Origin: Alnus glutinosa
Lineage: Eukaryota; Streptophyta; Magnoliopsida; Fagales; Betulaceae
Length of the DNA stretch: 64,000 bases
Assembly: GCF_958979055.1 (NCBI RefSeq)
Contig: NC_084886.1
Span: 17,852,654 to 17,916,653, forward strand
Reading direction: 5' to 3'
A program made the translations under genes and the position numbers. A model generated the notes under the pieces. The model did no database searches. It saw only the letters and a list, made by a program, of their open reading frames with translations, and was not told where the DNA came from. Of the stretch, positions 56,600-64,000 are shown piece by piece; positions within the stretch are counted from its first letter, which is position 1; each line of letters begins with the position of its first letter.

Positions 56600-58310
56600 T
56601 TCTTGGATTAAAAAAACATATTTACTTATATTAAATAATAATTATTTCAATCATTATTCTTATAACGACCTGCTTTTTACAAAAAGACGTAAATGAAAAT
56701 TTCGATTTTCACGTGTCATTACAACGTCATCAGAGTGAATAATTGACAGCGGAATATATTTTTTTCATAACAATAAATGACATAACACTTCAGAGCTAAC
56801 TGAATTACCTCATTCTATTAAAATATGAACCATTTGTTCTAATATAATAAATGCACTTAAAGCAATAACATATGTACCACATGCGGCACTTAATAATATT
56901 TAACCATTGTTCTTAACTAATACAAATCAACACATAAATATATTACATATTAAAAGTCTTAGCCTTAAACATAAATACTAATAGTTACATCATTCCTTCC
57001 ATCCTACAAAAAATGGTATGTGATTGTGGTTACCACCACAATTCCATACTGTAAGAATAGTGAATCAACAATCATCAATAATATAATGAAATACTGTATT
57101 ATTTAAAAGTACACCATACAATATTATGATGATAATTATATGTATACATAATCTCCTATATTCATTTTTGCATCGGGACTTAAACCTGTAGTCCTATTCT
57201 TACTTATTGCTTCAGGACTTAGCCGTTGGTCTTAATCCTGATTAATGCCAGAGGACTCTGACCTTGGTCTTATCATTATTGGTGATTACTGATCAATGTC
57301 TAGGGACTTTAACCACCTTTGGTCTTATTTGAACCTATAATCTGAATCAACATTGCCTTGGGACTTCAACAGTCGGTCTTTCGCCATGAGACATTAACCT
57401 TCGGTCTTCAACGATTGATTGATGCATTGCGACTCTAACCCTCAGCTTATGATCCATTAGTGCCTTAGGACGTTAACCATTAGTCTTTCTTATTAACAAG
57501 TTCATATCTTTTCACAGTAAATATGCAATGACAATTTATCATGTTCATCTTACATAACAATAAAATATGCATAATAACCCAAACAAAACATGTAAAATGC
57601 CAAACAATTTGTATATAATTAAATAAAGCAGAAATCAAAACATCATCAAAAACCACCACGTATCATCCCTAGTGAGTAAGAAATACTCACAATTATTTCT
57701 TTGCTTTAGAAAAGTGTTCACACAAATATTAGCTGTAATATAATTTAACACCAATAATAGTAAATTAGTACAATCCACTAATAAACTCATCTTAACTTTA
57801 TTTTCATTTTTAACTTTTAAACCTTAACATAATCTCTAAATCATTTAAACATAATAGAGGCGTATAAAATAGATTGATTATAATGCCATATATTTCACGT
57901 GAGCATTATAACAACATTTATTATTAAATGACCAAAATAGTATTTTACATTAAAAATGGTTATTTACATATTATTAACATAATATCCTTTATAAAAATAG
58001 ACATAATAGTTTCATTAATATAATATTTAAAGTGGGTATTGTTTCAGTTATTTTAACTAAAACAGTGAGATACTAAAATAGTTTTTAAACCACATATGGC
58101 TTATTTTTATATCAAATGAACTTAATAACATCATTAATATAATTAATGAGTTTTCTATTCTAAAAAAAAAAGTAAATAGAATATTAACATAAAATAACCT
58201 TATTTTAATTTTTATAAAATCTGATAAAATAACGGCATTAATATATTAAATGCCTAAAAAACTTTTAAAACATTTGGGCGGCGCAATGGCGTATGTATAA
58301 AATATCTCAT
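56600..58310. other. LTR-like non-coding block
   Basis: Starts near 56,662 with TTATAACGACCTGCTTTTTAC, similar in style to the TGTAATGCCCCC start at 7,940. It is AT-rich, lacks coding frames and contains a minisatellite. It may be a solo LTR of an old plant LTR element; ends are not defined, and no second LTR is visible. Confidence 0.4.
57170..57495 (+). repeat. Minisatellite, degenerate unit about 40-60 bp
   Basis: About seven units carry GGACTTTAACC followed by TTGGTCTTA-type text (for example at 57,176, 57,215, 57,252, 57,303, 57,360, 57,430 and 57,467). Units are clearly diverged. Confidence 0.75.
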
Positions 58311-61300
58311 TTTTTTTAATGGAAAATAAATGGATATTATTGATCAAGAGATTAAAGCTCTTGCTCAGCAAGAGTTACATCCTGTCAAACAACATCTTGA
58401 ATGAAAGAAGGACACTCAATCCAAATCGTATCTAACAATTGGGAGATAGCTAATTTGGCCAACCGGTTAGCAACTTGATTAGCATCTCTCTTAACATGTT
58501 TAATAAAGAAAGAATGAAAATGTTGCAAACCTGACCATGTGTCTTCAATTAATTGTCCCACACTACTCCAGCATGGTTTAACTTTCTGCAATGCTGAAAC
58601 CACCCCCAGAGAATCTCCTTCAAGGATCACATGGGACCAACCCATCCCCCTACCCAATTGTACTGCATACTAGGCACCCATAGCCTCAGCCATCAACAGG
58701 TCGCCAATACAGGGAAAGACTTTTACGGCTGCTACTACCACCTTGCCAAATTCGTCCCGCGCCACAATTCCAATCCCCATTCTTTTTAAGGACTGATTAC
58801 AAGCTGCGTCCCAATTAATTTTGGTGTAGCCATGTTGCGGTTTTTCCCATACTATTGTTGTCCTTGGAAGTTCTCTTTGTCGCCCTGCAATACACTCAAA
58901 GGAGTGATGGAATTCCTTAACTTCCTGCCTTGCCCGTAAAGCCACCTGGAAAGGGGAGCTGAATTCTCCTCTAAACACCAAGTTATTCCTGCGCATCCAC
59001 AACAACCGAGTGACAAAGAGAGCTTCTTGCAACTCAGTACCTTGAAGCTTTGTCCATAAAAACTGCAATAAACCTGCACCAACTACCTCCTCTATGGCTA
59101 ACTTTTGAAGTATCCTACTACCTTCTTGCCACACTGCCATAGAATGGGGGCATTGCCACAAAATGTGATATAGGGTTTCAGGTTCCTTTAAACATATTGG
59201 AAAAAGAGGATCAGGGGTGATTTTTTTTGAAAATAAATTGTCCTTTGTAGGAAGCACATTTTGACACACCCTCCACCAAAAGTTCTTTACTATCAGTGCC
59301 ACCTCCAACTTCCAGAGCTCTTTCCACACTCCTTCATCAACCCGAGCTGAACACTCCCCTTTGGATCTGCTCCGCCTTTGGATTTCAAGATGGTATGCAC
59401 TCTTAACCGAAAAGACTCCGGTAGAAGTGCCATTCCAGATTTGAATATCAGCATTTTGGAGAGGACTAATGGCTACTTTACAAATCCGATCCGCCTCGTT
59501 CGGTAGGAAAATGCTTCGAACAAGTGGAAAGTTCCACCAACCTGTAGAGGGATCAATAAGCTTGCTCACTCAGGCTTCCAAGTCCAACCCTTGGTGAGGA
59601 GGGGAGAAAAGATAGTGAGGGGAAGATGTAAGCCATTTATCCCGCCATATCTTAATATTCTCCCCATTCCCCACCCGCCAAACCAATCTCGCCTCCAAAA
59701 CATCCTTAGCATTGAAAATGTTTCGCCATGCATAGGAAGGTCTACTACCCAACTTGGCACTCAAAAAATCTCCATGCGGGTAGTATTTAGCCTTTAAAAC
59801 CCTTGCCATTAGAGAATCCGGATGTTTCAAAAATCTCCACCCTTGCTTAGCCATCAAAGCCCGATTGAAAATTTCCAAATCCCGGAAACCCATACCACCA
59901 TGAAATTTGGATTGACCAAGCCTCTCCCAATTTATCCAAGCACCCCTTTATTATCATCTTTATGCCCCCACTAGAATCGTCTTGTCATAGAATTAAGCGT
60001 TGAGCATAACTTCTTTGGCAATTGAAAAATGCTCATACTATAGGCCGGGATAGCCTAGACCACAGCTTTAATAAGAATTTCCTGCCCGGCCTGAGAGATG
60101 AATTTTTCCTTCCACCCATCCAATTTTCTACAAACCCTTGAATTCCAACAAAAGTTTGAGTTTTTGACCTTCCTACCAAAGCGGGTAATCCCAGGTACTT
60201 CTCATAACACTGAGTTGAGGAAATCCCAATGGAGGTTCGGATAAAAGATTTGAAGTCTTCTCCTGTGTTAAGGCTGAAAAAAATTAAGGTTTTTACGGCA
60301 TTAAGTTTTTGACCTAAAACTACTTCATAAGAATGTAGCAGTCTTCCAATATTCCTCCATTCTGGAAACGTTGCCCTGCAAAAAAGAAGACTCTCATCGG
60401 CAAAAAGTAGATGGCTCACTCTTATACCCCCTGCTATAATAGGAACCCCTGTGATTTGTCCCTCCAATTCAACCTGAGCCAAAAAGGAACTGAGTCATTT
60501 CGCCACCAACAAGAAGAGATCGGGAGAGAGCGGATCCCCTTGTCGTAAACCACGAGTAGGATGAATATCCCCATACGGTGAACCATTCAAGAGAATATAA
60601 TATGATACACTTCGAACACACTTCATAATAATCCTTATCCATTTCTCTTCAAAACCCATCATTCTCATTATAGCTTCAAGGTAATTCCACTCCACCCTAT
60701 TATAAGCCTTGCTCATATCCAGCTTCACTGCCATAAATTTTTTCCCTTCATTCGAGTAGCCATGGAATGCAATGCCTCATAAGCTACTAACAGGTTATCC
60801 GTAATCAATCTACCAGGTACAAAAGCACTTTGGTTGAAAAAAATAAGAGAAGGCAACACTTGTTTCAACCGGTTCGCCAAAACTTTAGCTATTAATTTGT
60901 ATAAGACATTACACAAACTAATAGGCATGTACTGTACTCAGTCACAGAGGTGGCATTCTCAATTTTAGGAATTAATGCAATAAACGTAGTATTAATAAGC
61001 GGATCAAAAATACCACCATTCAAGAAATCCAGCACTGCCTTCCTGACCTCATCTCCAATGGTAGTCCAGTGGTTTTGATAAAAACAAACTCCAAACCCAT
61101 CCAGCCCTGGGGATTTCAACAGATGCATCTGTGCCAAAGCTTGATCCACTTCTTCCAGAGTAAAAACTGCAGCTAGTTTTTCATTCATCTCTGGGTGTAC
61201 CCTAGCAGTCACTGCTGAAAGGCAATCCTCCATATCAGAAAATCCCGAAGAGGAGAATAATTGTTCAAAATATTGGACAAAAGCCTTGCCCACGTCATCT

Positions 61301-63215
61301 TGTTTAGTCCAACGGTACCCATTCAGATAAGAGATGGCAGAGATGTGATTGTTTTTGCACCGATGATTGGCCCATGCATGGAAATACTGGGTATTTTTGT
61401 CACCCTTATGGAACCAATTCCCTTTTGCCCTCTGTCTCCATCGTAAATCTTCCATCTCAAGCAAAGAATTAATCTCTGCTTGTAAAGAAGCAATCTGTCT
61501 CAAATTTCCAGGGTGTTTCTGGCTTTGTAGTATCCCCAGTCTCTTTGTCAAGGATTTCAAAGATCTCTTAACCGCTCCACAAGTCTTTTTGCTCCAGTTT
61601 AATAAAGCAAAGCGACATCGAAGGAGTTTTTCATTTGCTACCTTCATAGAATTCTGCCCAATCTCCCCCTGCTTCCAAGCTTGTTGCACCACCTCAGGTC
61701 CTCAGCACATTCAGGAGAAACGTCCCACCAAGCCTCATACCTGAATAATCTCGAATAGAAAAAAGATCCAATGTGAGTGTCATCCACAACGGGTTATGGT
61801 CCGAACAACTAACAGGGAGCACTTCAATCACAGCATCTGGGAATAAACCACACCGGTTTGGAGTGGCTACCGCTCTGTCCAATCTTTCCTTCACTAGCAC
61901 CCTTGTCTCCCTTTTATTGCTCCAGGTATACTTTAGACCCTTGTACCCCAAGTCTCCCAGGTTACACCCAATAAGATTATTTCTGAAAGGATCCAACTGA
62001 GAAGCCACCCGAGAAGGACCCCCAAACTTTTCAGAATTATCAACTATCTCGTTAAAATCTCCAATACAAATCCAGGCTTGATTGGAAAGAGAGCTTAAAA
62101 ACGCTAACAGCTACCATGATGACTCCCTCTGCCCTTGCTTAGGATGGCCATAAAAACAGGTGAGAGTCCAAGAAGAAGCTGACCCTATGAGGCTTACCGT
62201 AGCATTGATATGCCGAGAAGAGAAATTCTGGATTTGAAGCTCTCTACTATTTTTCCAAAATAAAGCAAGAACCCCACTTTTACCCAGAGGATCCACAGTA
62301 AACAAGCCTTCATAGCCAAACTTTATACGTAGTCTCTGAAGATATTCCGTACGCATTTTCGTTTCCATCAGAAACAGAAAATGGGGATTCTTTTCTTTCA
62401 CCAAAAGGTGAAGCTCCGGAACTGTCTAGGGGTTCCCAATCCCTCGACAGTTCCAACTTAACAGACTCATAATGAGCGGTGGGACTGCTCCACAGCCTCC
62501 GCCGAACTTCCATAACAACCCAAAGAAACAGATTCATACCTCTACAAAGAAGTAAAAAATTGCTCCATCAAAGCCGCACTAAACTCCTCCTTGTTTGATA
62601 CAGTTACATTTCCTTCTTGCAAAATCCCCCCCTCCCTTGAAAGCCGATCCGCCTCGTCAAAATTCACCTCCGCGAGGTCTTCCGCTGAAGGCCCAAAATC
62701 GGCAGGAACTGGGGCTGATTAGGGACTCTGGCCTTCCTGTGAAAAAACCACATCACTCCTCGCCAACCTCTTCCAGCTCCTCAAATCTCCTCCCGATCCT
62801 TGTCTTTCCGCCAAACTCAAAAGGACCTGAGTTTCTAATGGTGCTTCTGGACTCTCCCATGCCTTTCTTTTTTGGTCCTGTTAATGCACAATGAGGGGGC
62901 GCCTTATTCTGGAAAGGTCCTTCACGTGTGGATGTGGCTCCCTTAAAATCCTCAGCTTGGGACTCCATAATTTGGCCAGTAGGATGAGATTTTACACAAC
63001 AAGATGAGCCTGGGGAAGATCTGTGTCGAGGAATGTTTTTGGGTGTGGGGGCTTCTCCAACAAGATGGTAGACCATCTTTTGGTGACCCACAGGGCCTTT
63101 GGGCTTCCCTACCGAATCTGAGTGGCCCACCTCATTATTGGTCCCCCCCTTTGAAAGTTGACAATAATTCCTCTCTAAAGGAGCCGTTAATTTCCCTTTT
63201 CCACCTGTTGTGCAA
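58311..63215 (-). mobile_element. L1-type LINE, 5'-truncated, ORF2 almost full length but mutated
   Basis: From the 5' side on the minus strand: remnant of ORF1 tail (63,215-62,500, proline-rich), then ORF2 from ATG 62,470. The endonuclease shows LSWNCRGIGNP, FLMETKM, CIGDFNEI and SCSDHNPLW. The reverse transcriptase shows [34 protein letters not shown] and LLFADESLLF; the usual FADD is FADE here, which changes a catalytic aspartate. Zinc-binding region (FSVKSAYHLE, FWWRVCQNVLPTKDNL, LYHILWQCPHS) and RNase H-like domain (INWDAACNQS, GIGIVARDEFGKVVVAA, ILEGDSLGVVSAL, VKRDANQVANRLA) follow to the stop at 58,385, then a 3' UTR and A-tail near 58,311. There are several nonsense codons (for example near 58,668, 59,570, 60,495 and 62,426) and frame changes near 60,900, 60,030 and 61,690. 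It is dead but fairly recent. Confidence 0.92.
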
Positions 63216-64000
63216 ATTTTAATGTACTCGCAAGTGCACGAATCGTTTGTAATATAACGTTTTGCAAGTGCGAAGTCGATCCCACAGGAAATTGAGTTGC
63301 GAAAATTAATCTCTATTCAAACTAATCCTATTTTAACCTAGTTCCAAATTTAGGGGTTTTTTATAAAATAAAGCATAAACAAAATTAATGAAAATAAAAG
63401 GTTCTAAGGTTTTGGAATCCACACTCACCAAATCATAGCTACATATTCTCATGCTTATCTACACCATTTGAAATTTTCAAAATACAAATCTTATGTTTGT
63501 TCTACTTTGCTTCAAAAATCATTTAAATCATTTAATGAATCCATTCTTTGTACAAAATCACAAAAGATATCCGGTTTAAACCAAATCATCAAATGTATTC
63601 GTAGAACGAAACACAATGAATATCCAATGTTTTGATAGATGAAAAACCAAGCCATCAATTTAATGAAACTACTTCAAATCATCACTTGTATCCGGAAATC
63701 ACAAGAGATACCCAAAAATCATCTCAAAAATCGAATAGAAGTAAAACAAATTAGAAATCCAAAGCCCATAAAATCAAATAGCATAAACAAGCATGAAAAC
63801 ATAATTTCTCTTCAATGGTAAGGTTTCATCCTCAACCCTAGATGAATTTTTAACTACACATGATAATAAAAATAAAACTTAAAACCTTAAATTAAAAGCA
63901 TAAAAATTAAACACTTACAAAATGAGAAAATGGAAGAACAAAATCCTCTCAAAAGAAAGACTTAGTGTGTGAGGGTTGTGCCCCACTCCACACACCCCCT
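63216..64000. other. Repeat-like non-coding sequence at the window end
   Basis: From about 63,228 the text TACTCGCAAGTGCACGAATCG and CGAAGTCGATCCCACAGG is a phrase I associate with dispersed plant repeats. It cuts off the LINE in ORF1. No coding frame. The element continues beyond the window. Confidence 0.4.

Noticed and set aside
1-64000. tRNA, rRNA or riboswitch genes
   Set aside because: No sequence with the needed conserved boxes or cloverleaf pairing was recognised by eye.

Overview
The window looks like nuclear DNA of a woody eudicot. The evidence is AT-rich intergenic DNA, GT-AG introns of plant size, a plastid stearoyl-ACP desaturase, GPI-anchored lipid transfer proteins, the plant RNA-silencing helicase SDE3, and many plant transposons (PIF/Harbinger, Mutator-like, Copia, L1-type LINEs, Stowaway, fold-back elements). 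The species cannot be settled from the sequence.

Layout. 1-28 kb is an accessory, transposon-dominated region. It holds LINE scraps, a decayed fragment of a stearoyl-ACP desaturase gene (about 1.46-1.79 kb), a truncated Mutator-like transposase facing a GRF-zinc-finger gene (4-8 kb), an old broken Copia element (about 10-14 kb), and a nearly complete 8.7-kb PIF/Harbinger transposon (15,166-23,887) with about 270-350-bp terminal inverted repeats. The Harbinger element carries a Myb/SANT-like gene, a DDE transposase and a third, convergent gene for a GRF zinc-finger protein with a C-terminal membrane anchor. Several long-hairpin elements follow, one with a perfect 9-bp target-site duplication.

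28-51 kb is the genic core. It has stearoyl-ACP desaturase (+), two GPI-anchored non-specific lipid transfer proteins (+), SDE3 (-) and the proteasome beta-2 subunit PBD1 (-). All five have intact reading frames across predicted exons. Their introns and spacers hold a Stowaway MITE, LINE 3' ends and hairpin elements. 51-64 kb is again accessory: an orphan plastid-type first exon, a LINE 3' end, a fold-back element, an N-terminal fragment of DNA polymerase alpha, an LTR-like non-coding block with a minisatellite, and a nearly full-length but mutated L1 LINE on the minus strand.

The most interesting signal is a pair of GRF-zinc-finger genes, one inside the Harbinger element and one beside the Mutator-like transposase. 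They share GRF-finger start, intron position and phase, a charged middle and a C-terminal membrane segment. Each lies convergent to a transposase gene. This suggests a recurrent accessory protein of plant DNA transposons; association is seen, function is inference.
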